A stretch of DNA of 23,041 bases from CAYNVS01 sp964400725 (lineage in GTDB: Bacteria; Myxococcota_A; SURF-8; CAYNVS01): the NCBI GenBank assembly GCA_964400725.1, contig CAYNVS010000044.1, positions 1 to 23,041 on the forward strand, in the 5' to 3' direction. Under the pieces are notes generated by a model. That model had not been told where the DNA came from. It did no database searches and saw only the letters and a program-made list of their open reading frames with translations. Shown here in pieces: positions 16,454 to 23,041 of this stretch; within the stretch, counting starts at the first letter, position 1; each line of letters opens with the position of its first letter. Both the position numbers and the translations under genes were made by a program.

Positions 16454-17071
16454 ATGAGCCCAGCCAGAAAAAAAGCCGCCGCCGAAGAGATTAAATCGGA
16501 AATTAAAAAGCCCGCGGCGCGGATAAAAAAGACCGCAGTTTCCAAACAGGCGGAAAGCGCCAAACCCGAAAATATAGAGCCGGAGAAAAGCGAACGAATA
16601 GAACCCGCCGCGCAGCCTCTTGAAATGCCGGCCAAAAAAACCGAAGACAAACGCGCAAAATACCCAAAAACTCTCGTATCCGCAGTAAAAAGCATTTTCG
16701 ATAAAAAGGGAATTCGTCCGGCGATATTCAACCTTTACGGCCAATTCAGCTACACCGACTATATCATCGTGGCCGAAGGAACGAGCGACCGCCACGTTAA
16801 AACCATCGCCGACGCGGTTATTGAAGACGCAAAGAAACATTGCGGCGCGCTTCCGATGGGAGTCGAAGGGCACGGAGCCGGACAGTGGATACTAATTGAT
16901 TTCTCGGACGTTGTCGTTCATATTATGCTCGACAGCGTGCGCCAATTCTACGACATCGAAGGCGTTTACTCCCGAAACGAGCGCATCGACCCGCTTACGC
17001 TTCTTCCGCAGGGGTATTTCGACGCGCCCAAACCGAAGACGACGAGACGAAAGGCCGCGCCGAAGAGTTAA
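16454..17071 (+). CDS. rsfS: Ribosomal silencing factor RsfS with long N-terminal extension
   Basis: RsfS (Iojap/DUF143) binds ribosomal protein L14 on the 50S subunit and blocks joining to 30S when nutrients are low. The conserved domain covers about residues 72-180: SYTDYIIVAEGTSDRHVKTI, then GVEGHGAGQWILIDFSDVVV, then VRQFYDIEGVY. The usual protein has about 105-130 residues. This one has about 70 extra Lys/Ala/Glu/Pro-rich residues at the start (MSPARKKAAAEEIKSEIKKP) and a short basic tail (TTRRKAAPKS). The ATG at 16454 has GAAAGG upstream; I see no start closer to the domain with a better ribosome site. The usual neighbour nadD is absent. Confidence 0.9.
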   Translation: MSPARKKAAAEEIKSEIKKPAARIKKTAVSKQAESAKPENIEPEKSERIEPAAQPLEMPAKKTEDKRAKYPKTLVSAVKSIFDKKGIRPAIFNLYGQFSYTDYIIVAEGTSDRHVKTIADAVIEDAKKHCGALPMGVEGHGAGQWILIDFSDVVVHIMLDSVRQFYDIEGVYSRNERIDPLTLLPQGYFDAPKPKTTRRKAAPKS

Positions 17072-17106
17072 TATTTTCGGCTTAGAACTACCCGCATAAA
17101 CAAACC

Positions 17107-17132
17107 CCTCCCCGCAAGGCGAGGTTTTTTTT
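17107..17132 (+). terminator. Terminator after rsfS
   Basis: A 7-bp stem with one mismatch (CCTCCCC/GGCGAGG) closed by a GCAA tetraloop is followed by eight T. Confidence 0.85.
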
Positions 17133-17355
17133 ATTATCTAACTATCGTTCTGAATATTTTCGACGTCCGCCGCAAGTAAGGTTCTAGCTCGCCGCCCGGC
17201 AAGGAATTTATTTTTAAATTTTAAGACCGAAAGGAGATTGGCAGTTTATTTTTTGTCCGCTTTTTATTATTTTTTCAATCCGTTGTTTTAAGCGTATTAT
17301 AGCGCTCAATTTAAAATTTACCAGAAAAATATGCCTTTAAATTTCAATATGTTAT

Positions 17356-17371
17356 AAATTTGCGCAAATTT
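17356..17371. repeat. 16-bp perfect palindrome AAATTTGCGCAAATTT
   Basis: Perfect 8-bp arms without a spacer, ending 3 bp before the -35 of the upstream candidate promoter. An operator is likely, but the factor is unknown. Confidence 0.55.
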
Positions 17372-17374
17372 TGT

Positions 17375-17403
17375 TTGACCCGCGGAAAATATCGGCGCAA
17401 AAT
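17375..17403 (+). promoter_or_regulatory. Candidate promoter P1 of the dksA-type gene
   Basis: TTGACC, exactly 17 nt, CAAAAT; adjacent to the 16-bp palindrome. Confidence 0.45.
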
Positions 17404-17413
17404 CATTTTTTTA

Positions 17414-17442
17414 TTTACCTGCATAGGGGAATAATTTATAAT
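17414..17442 (+). promoter_or_regulatory. Candidate promoter P2 of the dksA-type gene
   Basis: TTTACC, exactly 17 nt, perfect TATAAT (17437-17442). Transcription would start near 17449, giving a 36-nt leader. Confidence 0.55.
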
Positions 17443-17484
17443 TTAAACAGCGGTAAGTGATTGCTTTGATATGGGAGAGAAAAA

Positions 17485-17874
17485 ATGGAAGCGAAGACCG
17501 TGAAGGAGTTTAAGGAGCTCATCAACCAGAAGATAGAAATTCTTCTGCGCGAGAGCGAGGAAACCGCGCACGAAATGAACGATCAGGACATTAAGTTCGC
17601 CGATCCGTCCGACCGCGGGACGATGGAGGCCGAGCGCAACCTCATGCTGCGAATAAGGGACAGGGAACGCAAACTCATCGCAAAAATGAAAAAAGCTCTG
17701 CTGCGGCTTGAAGACGGAACCTACGGCCTGTGCGAAGACTGCGGAGAACCGATAGGTTTGGACAGGCTGCGCGCCCGACCGGAGACTACTCAATGCATCG
17801 ACTGCAAAGAGGAAAACGAGCTGCGCGAAAAAAGAGTTAAAGAAATCGGCAGAATCATAATGAAAAACAGATAA
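17485..17874 (+). CDS. dksA: DksA/TraR-family zinc-finger transcription factor
   Basis: DksA binds the RNA polymerase secondary channel and, with ppGpp, adjusts rRNA, ribosomal-protein and amino-acid promoters. The 129 residues form a coiled coil with the tip motif FADPSDRGTMEAE; D40 and D43 match the two tip aspartates of E. coli DksA (D71, D74), so activity is expected. The zinc finger is C83-x2-C86 and C104-x2-C107 (YGLCEDCGEPIGLDRLRARP, then CIDC). It is about 20 residues shorter than E. coli DksA at the N-terminus, as in many deltaproteobacteria, which often have several paralogues, so the symbol means family rather than proven orthology. It is a single gene under its own promoters. Confidence 0.88.
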   Translation: MEAKTVKEFKELINQKIEILLRESEETAHEMNDQDIKFADPSDRGTMEAERNLMLRIRDRERKLIAKMKKALLRLEDGTYGLCEDCGEPIGLDRLRARPETTQCIDCKEENELREKRVKEIGRIIMKNR

Positions 17875-17888
17875 AGGCAGCAGCGCGT

Positions 17889-17930
17889 CGGACGGAACCG
17901 CCGCATTCCCTCCTTGAGCGGTTTCGTCCG
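17889..17930 (+). terminator. Possible terminator after the dksA-type gene
   Basis: A 13-bp stem with one mismatch (CGGACGGAACCGC/GCGGTTTCGTCCG) and a 16-nt loop is followed by GCGTTTTA. The stem is strong but the T-tract is short, and the gene on the other strand converges here. Confidence 0.5.
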
Positions 17931-18038
17931 GCGTTTTACCAATCAAACGGCCGCTCGCCGAGCCGTAAATAATTAATAATTACAATAACAAGTTGTCGAT
18001 GGGAGCAAAATGAAACCGGCGGACTCTCCTGCCGGCGG

Positions 18039-19217
18039 TTATCGTTTAACCCGAAGGTAAGCCTGCCCGAAATAATTAACCGGCAGAGGAAGACGTTTCG
18101 GCTCCTCTTCCGTAATCGGCGCGTCTAAAACCTCTTTTATGTAGGGAAGAACATGCTGCTTGAAGTCGAATTTGGCCTTGCTGCCTACGACGAAGCAATG
18201 CGCGGTTTGCCCTTTCATTTTTAAAAAAAGCGTCCCCTGCTCTATAGATTCGCCAAGCAAACCGAAAACTTCGACGTCGTTTCCGGCGTTTAACGGAACG
18301 ATTCCTTCAAGCGCCGTTATTGCAAACATGCAAACGTAGCAGTTATGTTTGGAAGACGCGCCGATGGTAACCCGCTCCGAGGTAATTTCCAAAGAAGCCG
18401 TTCCTTTGGGCGCGTTTAAAACGGAAATCGACACTTCTACGCCGTAACCTTCGGCTTTGAGCTTTTCCATCATCTCTTTTTCGCGCTTTTTAGCCGCGTT
18501 TTTTTTGTAATAAAAATACCCCGCGATTCCAGCGGCGACTAAAAGGGTAAGAATTGCCACTATAATTACAAAGCGTTTGACGCTTATATTTTCGTATTCC
18601 CGCTGAACCGCGTAAGAAGTGTAAGCCACGGAATTTTTTTCGGTGGCGGCGTTGAAGTGCAATTCCGCCATTTTTTTATTGCCGCTTTTCAAATAAATCC
18701 TGCCCAGCTGAAAATCGCAGTGCCCCAATTTTTCGTCGTTCTCGGCGCAAGAGGAGAGAGTTGAAATTCCGTCCGTCTTCTGACCGTTTTCATAACGCGT
18801 AACTCCGACGTCCAGCATAACTTCGGAGTCGTCCGGAAAGTGAGAGGCGAGAGAATCGGCGAATTTTTTAGCTTTGCCGTAATCTCCGCAAATGCGGTAA
18901 ACGCGAATCGCGTCTCTCCATACCGCCGGCTCGTTTGGAGATTTGTCGAGCCCTGCCTGCAGCGCGTTCCTCGCTCTCACGCAGTCGCCGGACATAGCCC
19001 AAAGCCGCGCCTCGAAGGAATTTCCCCAGCCGTTTTCAGGGCATATTTCCTGAGCTTTCATAACGGCGACGTTGACTTTTTCGTTGTCGCCAAGAGTTTC
19101 GTACGCGTTGGCGAGTATGCTTTCCGCCAATTCGCACGGCCCCGCATAAACGTTTTTATTTGCCGCGATAATGAAAATTACCGCCGAAATAATTACTAAT
19201 ATCCGCCAAACTCTCAT
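18039..19217 (-). CDS. Membrane-anchored TPR protein of unknown function
   Basis: I do not recognise a named family. The 392-residue protein has a signal peptide or N-terminal anchor (MRVWRILVIISAVIFIIA, likely cleavage near residue 25) and a periplasmic TPR-like region (about 30-205, for example CVRARNALQAGLDKSPNEPAVW). A transmembrane helix follows (about 217-238, FVIIVAILTLLVAAGIAGYF), then a basic stop-transfer segment and a cytoplasmic domain of about 150 residues. The cytoplasmic part looks beta-rich (SLEITSERVTIGASSKHNCYV), loosely like an FHA or PilZ-type fold, but I cannot assign it. Six cysteines in the periplasmic half suggest disulfides. It starts 114 nt after the DUF1848 gene and may be the last gene of that operon. 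Confidence 0.75.
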   Translation of the reverse strand: MRVWRILVIISAVIFIIAANKNVYAGPCELAESILANAYETLGDNEKVNVAVMKAQEICPENGWGNSFEARLWAMSGDCVRARNALQAGLDKSPNEPAVWRDAIRVYRICGDYGKAKKFADSLASHFPDDSEVMLDVGVTRYENGQKTDGISTLSSCAENDEKLGHCDFQLGRIYLKSGNKKMAELHFNAATEKNSVAYTSYAVQREYENISVKRFVIIVAILTLLVAAGIAGYFYYKKNAAKKREKEMMEKLKAEGYGVEVSISVLNAPKGTASLEITSERVTIGASSKHNCYVCMFAITALEGIVPLNAGNDVEVFGLLGESIEQGTLFLKMKGQTAHCFVVGSKAKFDFKQHVLPYIKEVLDAPITEEEPKRLPLPVNYFGQAYLRVKR

Positions 19218-19282
19218 CCTGACCTCGCCATTTTCTATTCGGCTGCGTTTACATTGTTTATATAGCGCTTTTACGCCGACCG

Positions 19283-19321
19283 CGCAATTAAATTCTAAAC
19301 CGCAAAATTTCGCAATTAAAT
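19283..19321. repeat. Direct repeat CGCAATTAAAT, two copies
   Basis: Two identical 11-bp copies (19283-19293 and 19311-19321), 28 bp apart, lie in the 114-bp gap upstream of the TPR protein gene. They could be regulator half-sites or chance in AT-rich sequence. Confidence 0.35.
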
Positions 19322-19331
19322 CAATCCGGCG

Positions 19332-20201
19332 CTACGACTGATTCGTAGCGTAACAATATAAGCAGCCTCCCTTGCACGAGCCGTATTCGCCAATATCGAC
19401 CGCGCAACGGCACAGGCATCCTTCGCGGGTCGGGGTTTTATTATAAGAAAGCGAGGCGTCCATACCTAGAGCGACGAGTCTGTCCGCGTCGATGCAGGCT
19501 CCCGCGGCAAAACCGGCTTCCGCCAGCTTTGGCGAGGCGCAAGTTACGAGTTTTATTCCGTTTTCTTCCGCTGTTGCCGACAACGATTTTACCAAATCCG
19601 TTATTTGCTCGAACGGCGGATTGTAAGTCTTCGGGCCGCCCAGCGCGTTTAAGCGAGCGAGCGCTCTCTCGGTCTTGCGGTAAAGGCTTATATAACTTGT
19701 ATAAACGACGTCCGTCAGCCCGCGGAGACTTGAAGCGATTTTTGAAAAATTCTCCTCGTGCCAATTGGGCGGCGTCGCGTCGGAAAAGAATATCGGATCG
19801 TAACGCCAACAGAGCGCCTTGACTCCGAACTTCTCCGCGATTGTTTGCGCGGCGGCTAAATGCGTTTCAAGGGGCGGGACGTTTCGCTCGAACGCTTTGG
19901 GATACGCATTAATAGTATAATGGAATATGGCCGGCGCCCCGAAGGCTTTAAGCTCGTCTGCGCGCAAAAGAAGGGGCGAGAAATTCTTCGACCAAAACGC
20001 GAACGCCGCTATATTCTCTCGCTTTAGAGATACGGTTAAGGGCGGCAAATCGGCGCGGAAGGGATGTCGATAGGTCGCGCTCCCCGCTCGCAGTTTGCGG
20101 TAGAACTCTTCGGCGCGGAAGGCGGGTACGTCCTCGCGCCTGCTGACGGAAATAATTTTAGGTCTTTCCAACTTCCCGCTTACTGATTCGCCCGCAAACA
20201 A
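19332..20201 (-). CDS. DUF1848 family protein
   Basis: The protein matches the DUF1848 pattern throughout: start KIISVSRREDVPAF, AFAFWSKNFSPLL, FHYTINAYPKAFERNVPP, ALCWRYDPIFF, VVYTSYISLYRKT, and the C-terminal cysteine motif CLCRCAVDIGEYGSCKGGC followed by LYCYA. The clustered cysteines suggest a bound metal or Fe-S centre, and the family is sometimes named photolyase- or radical-SAM-like; the reaction is not known to me. The start is uncertain. The frame opens with TTG at 20201, only 10 nt after the cyclase stop, and has no in-frame ATG before the conserved region. A second TTG (giving MERPKIISVSRR) is also possible. Close spacing suggests translational coupling to the cyclase gene. Confidence 0.85.
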   Translation of the reverse strand: MFAGESVSGKLERPKIISVSRREDVPAFRAEEFYRKLRAGSATYRHPFRADLPPLTVSLKRENIAAFAFWSKNFSPLLLRADELKAFGAPAIFHYTINAYPKAFERNVPPLETHLAAAQTIAEKFGVKALCWRYDPIFFSDATPPNWHEENFSKIASSLRGLTDVVYTSYISLYRKTERALARLNALGGPKTYNPPFEQITDLVKSLSATAEENGIKLVTCASPKLAEAGFAAGACIDADRLVALGMDASLSYNKTPTREGCLCRCAVDIGEYGSCKGGCLYCYATNQS

Positions 20202-20211
20202 ACCGCCTATT

Positions 20212-20859
20212 CTATATCCCTTTTATTAATGCGGCCCGCGCGGGCGAGGCGTCCAACCCGACGAAATTAAGCGGCATACAGACGAGCGTATATTCGCCCG
20301 GCTCAATGGTTTTGAGCTGCAATCCCTCTAATATTATCAAGTTGTTTTTTAAAAGCGTCTTGTGCGTCGGAAAGCCGTCCGCCTCGAATTGCTCCACGCT
20401 CAGCGCGTCGATGCCGACGAGGTTGACTTTCTTCCCGCCCAAAAAGAGCGCCGCTTCCGGCGTCAAATAAACGTAATGGGGGTCGAACTCGCGCATACGG
20501 TCGAACCGCTCGCTGTTTTTGGTCTTGAAAATCACGCTGATTCCTTTTTTAAGTTTATCGGCGTTTTCCTTCAGCTCATCCAAGGTAATCGCTTTTTCGT
20601 CGCGGATTTCGATAACAACGCAGCGGGTAATGAAGCGCTCGATCGGGAGCGCGTCGATGGGCGCGCCCGCGTCGTCGAAGTGGCGAGGCGCGTCGATGTG
20701 CGTGCCGCAGTGCGTTCCCATCGTTATCTTCGCCACGTTATAGCCGTCGCGCGCTATGGTGGCCGCAATTTCGAACTTCGTTTCGGGGTCGCCCGGATAG
20801 CTCGGCATCGCCGGGCTTATCGGCATCGAAATTTCGTAAGCCGTAAAGTTGCGCTTCAT
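20212..20859 (-). CDS. Cyclase-family hydrolase (kynurenine-formamidase-like)
   Basis: This is a metal-dependent amidohydrolase of the cyclase family (PF04199), which includes the bacterial kynurenine formamidase KynB. The 215-residue length is typical. The signature HCGTHIDAPRHF gives metal ligands H50, H54 and D56 and catalytic-type H60, the same spacing as in KynB. The start ISMPISPAMPSYPGDP and the segment VNLVGIDALSVEQF are also conserved. No other tryptophan-degradation gene is nearby, so KynB activity is not implied; many members hydrolyse other amides or esters. GGAGG lies before the ATG, and cysS ends 20 nt upstream, so it belongs to the cysS operon. Confidence 0.87.
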   Translation of the reverse strand: MKRNFTAYEISMPISPAMPSYPGDPETKFEIAATIARDGYNVAKITMGTHCGTHIDAPRHFDDAGAPIDALPIERFITRCVVIEIRDEKAITLDELKENADKLKKGISVIFKTKNSERFDRMREFDPHYVYLTPEAALFLGGKKVNLVGIDALSVEQFEADGFPTHKTLLKNNLIILEGLQLKTIEPGEYTLVCMPLNFVGLDASPARAALIKGI

Positions 20860-20879
20860 GGGCGGCCTCCGTTAAAAGG

Positions 20880-22379
20880 CTATTCGGTTTTTATCGTCCA
20901 GACCGCGCCTGTCGGCGTGTCTTTAATTACAATTCCTTTCGCGGCAAGCTCGTCGCGTATGCGGTCGGATTCCGCGAAATTCTTTTCTTTCCTCGCGGCT
21001 GCGCGCGCTTCCATGGCCGCGTTTATCTCGTCCTCGGTTACGTTAAGGAACTTGAGCGAAAGACGCTTGATTTCGCTTATCACTTCCGCCGGATCGCGGT
21101 CTAGCAGCCCGAATATTGAAGCGAAGGTATTTATCTTCATCCGCAGCGCGTAGAGCGTTGCGAGCAGCTTGTTTTTGTCGTGCCCCTTAGGCTTATCGGT
21201 CAAAGCGTTCATCAGCTTGAAAGGCTCGGATAATACCGAAATGGCCTTCTGCGAGTTGAAGTCGTCGTCCATCGCCTCTTCGATGGCAGGTATGAGCCCG
21301 TCTATCATCTTTTGCTCTATCAGCTCGCCCGCATAATTGACTTGAACGCCCGCAGAGGCGAGTAATTTATCGACCTTTTCCAGCGTTTCGTAAAGGTAGA
21401 GGACGCGCTTCTGCGCCGCCGCAAGGCCGCTCTCGGAGAAGACGATGTCCATGCGGTAATTGGTGCTTAACATGAAGAACTTTATCGCCTGCGGGTGGAA
21501 GGCGGCCAGAACGTCGCGCACGGCGAAGAAGTTGCCGAGCGATTTGCTCATCTTCGTCTCTTCGCCTTTGTCCGAAAGCACGTTGACGAAGCCGTTATGC
21601 AGCCAGTATTTTGCGAACGGCTTTCCGGTGTAAGCCTCGGACTGAGCTATTTCGTTCTCGTGGTGCGGGAAGATTAAATCCTTGCCGCCGCCGTGAATGT
21701 CGAGCGTGTCGCCGAGATTTTTCGTGCTCATCACCGAGCACTCTATATGCCACCCCGGACGTCCTTTGCCCCACGGACTCTCCCAGTAAGGCTCGTTGGG
21801 CTTGCTCGCCTTCCACAGCGCGAAGTCGAAAGGATGCTCTTTCTCGTTAGCCTCGTCGCTGGTCAGGCGCTCGCTCGCGTTAGCCATAAGGTCGTCCAGA
21901 CGCTTGCCGGACAAATCGCCGTAGGAGACGAATTTTTTAATGCGGTAGTAAACCGTGCCCGAAGGCGCGGCGTAAGCGTAACCTTTTTCAATCAGCCGCT
22001 CGATGAACTTAATCATCGGTTCGATGTACTGCGTGCAGCGCGGCTCGATATCGGGCGTTAAAAGCCCCAGCTTCGCCATGTCTTCGGAAAAGGCGTCGAT
22101 GTAACGGGTGGAAACGGCGGAAATGTCGCTTCCTTCCTCGTTGGCGCGGCGTATTATTTTATCGTCGATGTCGGTAAAGTTGCGCGCGTACGTTACGTTG
22201 TAGCCGCAATATTTTAAGTAGCGATAAATAACGTCGAAGGCTACGTACGCCCGCGCGTGGCCGATATGGCTGTAATCGTAAACCGTAACGCCGCATATGT
22301 ACATGTTGACGTTGGGCGGGTTAAGCGGCTTGAATTCTTCCTTGCGGGCCGTCAATGTGTTGTAAACTTGCAGGGCCAT
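20880..22379 (-). CDS. cysS: Cysteinyl-tRNA synthetase
   Basis: This class I synthetase charges tRNA-Cys. The 499 residues carry HIGH at 38-41 and KMSKS at 276-280. The cysteine-binding zinc site is complete: C29, C214, H239 and E243, each at the position expected from the E. coli enzyme (C28, C209, H234, E238). The DALR-type helical domain and the C-terminal tRNA-binding tail (AESDRIRDELAAKGIVIKDT) are intact. AGGAGCG lies before the ATG. It lies downstream of valS across a 174-bp repeat-containing gap and is followed closely by the cyclase gene. Confidence 0.97.
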   Translation of the reverse strand: MALQVYNTLTARKEEFKPLNPPNVNMYICGVTVYDYSHIGHARAYVAFDVIYRYLKYCGYNVTYARNFTDIDDKIIRRANEEGSDISAVSTRYIDAFSEDMAKLGLLTPDIEPRCTQYIEPMIKFIERLIEKGYAYAAPSGTVYYRIKKFVSYGDLSGKRLDDLMANASERLTSDEANEKEHPFDFALWKASKPNEPYWESPWGKGRPGWHIECSVMSTKNLGDTLDIHGGGKDLIFPHHENEIAQSEAYTGKPFAKYWLHNGFVNVLSDKGEETKMSKSLGNFFAVRDVLAAFHPQAIKFFMLSTNYRMDIVFSESGLAAAQKRVLYLYETLEKVDKLLASAGVQVNYAGELIEQKMIDGLIPAIEEAMDDDFNSQKAISVLSEPFKLMNALTDKPKGHDKNKLLATLYALRMKINTFASIFGLLDRDPAEVISEIKRLSLKFLNVTEDEINAAMEARAAARKEKNFAESDRIRDELAAKGIVIKDTPTGAVWTIKTE

Positions 22380-22398
22380 TGCGCGCTCCTTTATAAAT

Positions 22399-22476
22399 CT
22401 GTGGGAGAGGGCCTAAAGTCCCTCGACCGACTTTAATTTATAGCTGCAATCGCGGGACAAATGCCCGCTCCCACAG
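22399..22476. repeat. REP/MITE-like palindromic element, 78 bp
   Basis: Outer inverted repeats CTGTGGGAG (22399-22407) and CTCCCACAG (22468-22476) enclose two inner hairpins with stems GAGGG/CCCTC and GCGGG/CCCGC. The GGGAGCGGGCA...TCCCGCG style is that of dispersed palindromic repeats (REP-like elements) in other bacteria. It could form a cruciform or stem-loop RNA and may stabilise or separate the valS and cysS transcripts. Confidence 0.7.
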
Positions 22477-22510
22477 CGTCGATGTTTGTATCTTCAATAC
22501 TTGCGGAACA

Positions 22511-22537
22511 TCTCCGCGTTCTCTGCGTCCTCTGCGG
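22511..22537. repeat. Short tandem repeat of the CGCAGAGRA type
   Basis: Read on the minus strand, three imperfect 8-9-nt units follow one another (CGCAGAGGA, CGCAGAGAA, CGCGGAGA). Intergenic repeats of this style are, from memory, widespread in deltaproteobacteria and other phyla. It lies just after the valS stop and next to the palindromic element. Confidence 0.6.
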
Positions 22538-22553
22538 TTAATTAAATTATAAT

Positions 22554-23041
22554 CTAACCGCGCAGAAGCGCGAGCGACGCTTTCATTTTGTCTATCTTGT
22601 CCGCCGTCTCCTTGACGAAGACGCGTTCCTTTTCAACTACTTCGGCGGGCGCGCGGGATGCGAACCCTTCGTCGGCTAGGCGCGCGGAGCTCTTCTCCAA
22701 GTCCTTGCGACATTTTTCCATATCTTTCTCTATGCGCCCGATTTCGGCGGACACGTCGATTACGCCCGACAACGGGACGAAAAGCTCGGCGCCTTTAAGA
22801 GCCTCCGCGGCAATCGGGCCTTCCCGATGGTACTCTTTGACGGCGACTATTTCGTTTACTTTGGCGAGAGCCCGCACGTAATACCCGAAAGCGTTCAAGT
22901 CGTTTATCGTTTCCTCGGAGTCGGTTTTTACGACTATCTGCGGCAATATCTTCCCCGGCTCGATGCGCGATTCGCCGCGTATGGTGCGGACGCCTGTTAT
23001 CACGTCCTGCAACGGTTCCAGGCCGTGGGCTGCCTGCGGGT
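22554..23041 (-). CDS. valS: Valyl-tRNA synthetase, C-terminal part (cut by window edge)
   Basis: The frame is open to the window edge, upstream of the first possible start, so only the last 162 or so residues are present. They are the end of the anticodon-binding domain (DVITGVRTIRGESRIEPGK) and the C-terminal coiled-coil arm that contacts the tRNA elbow. The arm shows the family pattern: PLSGVIDVSAEIGRIEKDME, then FASRAPAEVVEKERV, then a final heptad-rich helix ending ALLRG. The catalytic domain with HIGH and KMSKS lies outside. The stop codon is TAG. The cysS gene follows after 174 bp. Confidence 0.93.
   Translation of the reverse strand, partial: PQAAHGLEPLQDVITGVRTIRGESRIEPGKILPQIVVKTDSEETINDLNAFGYYVRALAKVNEIVAVKEYHREGPIAAEALKGAELFVPLSGVIDVSAEIGRIEKDMEKCRKDLEKSSARLADEGFASRAPAEVVEKERVFVKETADKIDKMKASLALLRG

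Larger units (their letters stand above)
17133..17484. promoter_or_regulatory. Control region of the dksA-type gene
   Basis: After the rsfS terminator about 350 bp carry no gene. The distal half (17133-17350) shows only AT-rich sequence. The proximal half contains a 16-bp palindrome and two candidate promoters, listed separately. The regulator gene has GGGAGAG about 8 nt before its ATG. Confidence 0.6.

Noticed and set aside
15353..16873. 506-codon open frame on the minus strand
   Set aside because: It lies antisense to the second lipoprotein gene and rsfS, has Phe/Arg/Val-rich composition typical of a reversed Lys/Glu-rich gene, and shows no recognisable motif or ribosome site. rsfS on the other strand is certain.
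19332..20201. Functional assignment of the DUF1848 protein as a DNA photolyase
   Set aside because: Only the family name hints at it; no photolyase FAD-binding motif is visible and the cysteine cluster differs.

Overview
The window looks like a chromosomal segment from a Gram-negative bacterium of deltaproteobacterial type (Myxococcota, Bdellovibrionota or a related phylum). The basis is a sigma-54 two-component pair, a cysteine-rich lipoprotein with repeated Cys/Asp modules, a J-domain/TPR protein, two predicted lipoproteins and a six-domain ribosomal protein S1. This is an inference from gene style, not a proven placement. A run of 100 N at 11391-11490 inside a tandem repeat marks a scaffold gap, so the sequence is a draft or metagenome assembly.

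Layout. 1-2696 (+): scpA (5' end cut by the window), scpB and an RsuA/RluB-type pseudouridine synthase, a classical chromosome-segregation/rRNA cluster. 2787-6197 (-): a membrane histidine kinase followed by its NtrC-type sigma-54 activator. 6198-6668: a 471-bp AT-rich control region. 6669-7151 (+): a small stand-alone serine-recombinase-fold protein whose catalytic residues are partly replaced. 7450-9264 (+): a 604-residue acyl-CoA dehydrogenase with its own promoter and a FadR-like palindrome. 9394-11181 (-): rpsA with a strong promoter and a leader hairpin. 11182-11991: non-coding, with a 32-bp-period minisatellite around the gap. 11992-17071 (+): J-domain/TPR protein, Cys-rich lipoprotein, second lipoprotein, rsfS. 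17485-17874 (+): a DksA/TraR-family regulator. 18039-23041 (-): valS (cut by the window), cysS, a cyclase-family hydrolase, a DUF1848 protein and a TPR membrane protein.

The most interesting unit is 2787-7151. The region between the kinase operon and the recombinase-like gene holds three 19-bp palindromes of one form (TGTAT-N9-ATACA), a sigma-70-type promoter facing the kinase, and a sigma-54 promoter (GG-N10-GC) facing the recombinase-like gene. Since the neighbouring regulator is a sigma-54 activator with an intact GAFTGA loop, the simplest model is that it binds the three palindromes, drives the recombinase-like gene and controls its own operon. I know of no described system in which a stand-alone resolvase-fold protein is the target of a dedicated sigma-54 two-component pair. 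The architecture is read from sequence; the regulatory link is inference.

The rest is mostly housekeeping (segregation, translation, ribosome silencing, aminoacyl-tRNA synthesis, fatty-acid oxidation) plus envelope proteins of unknown role.
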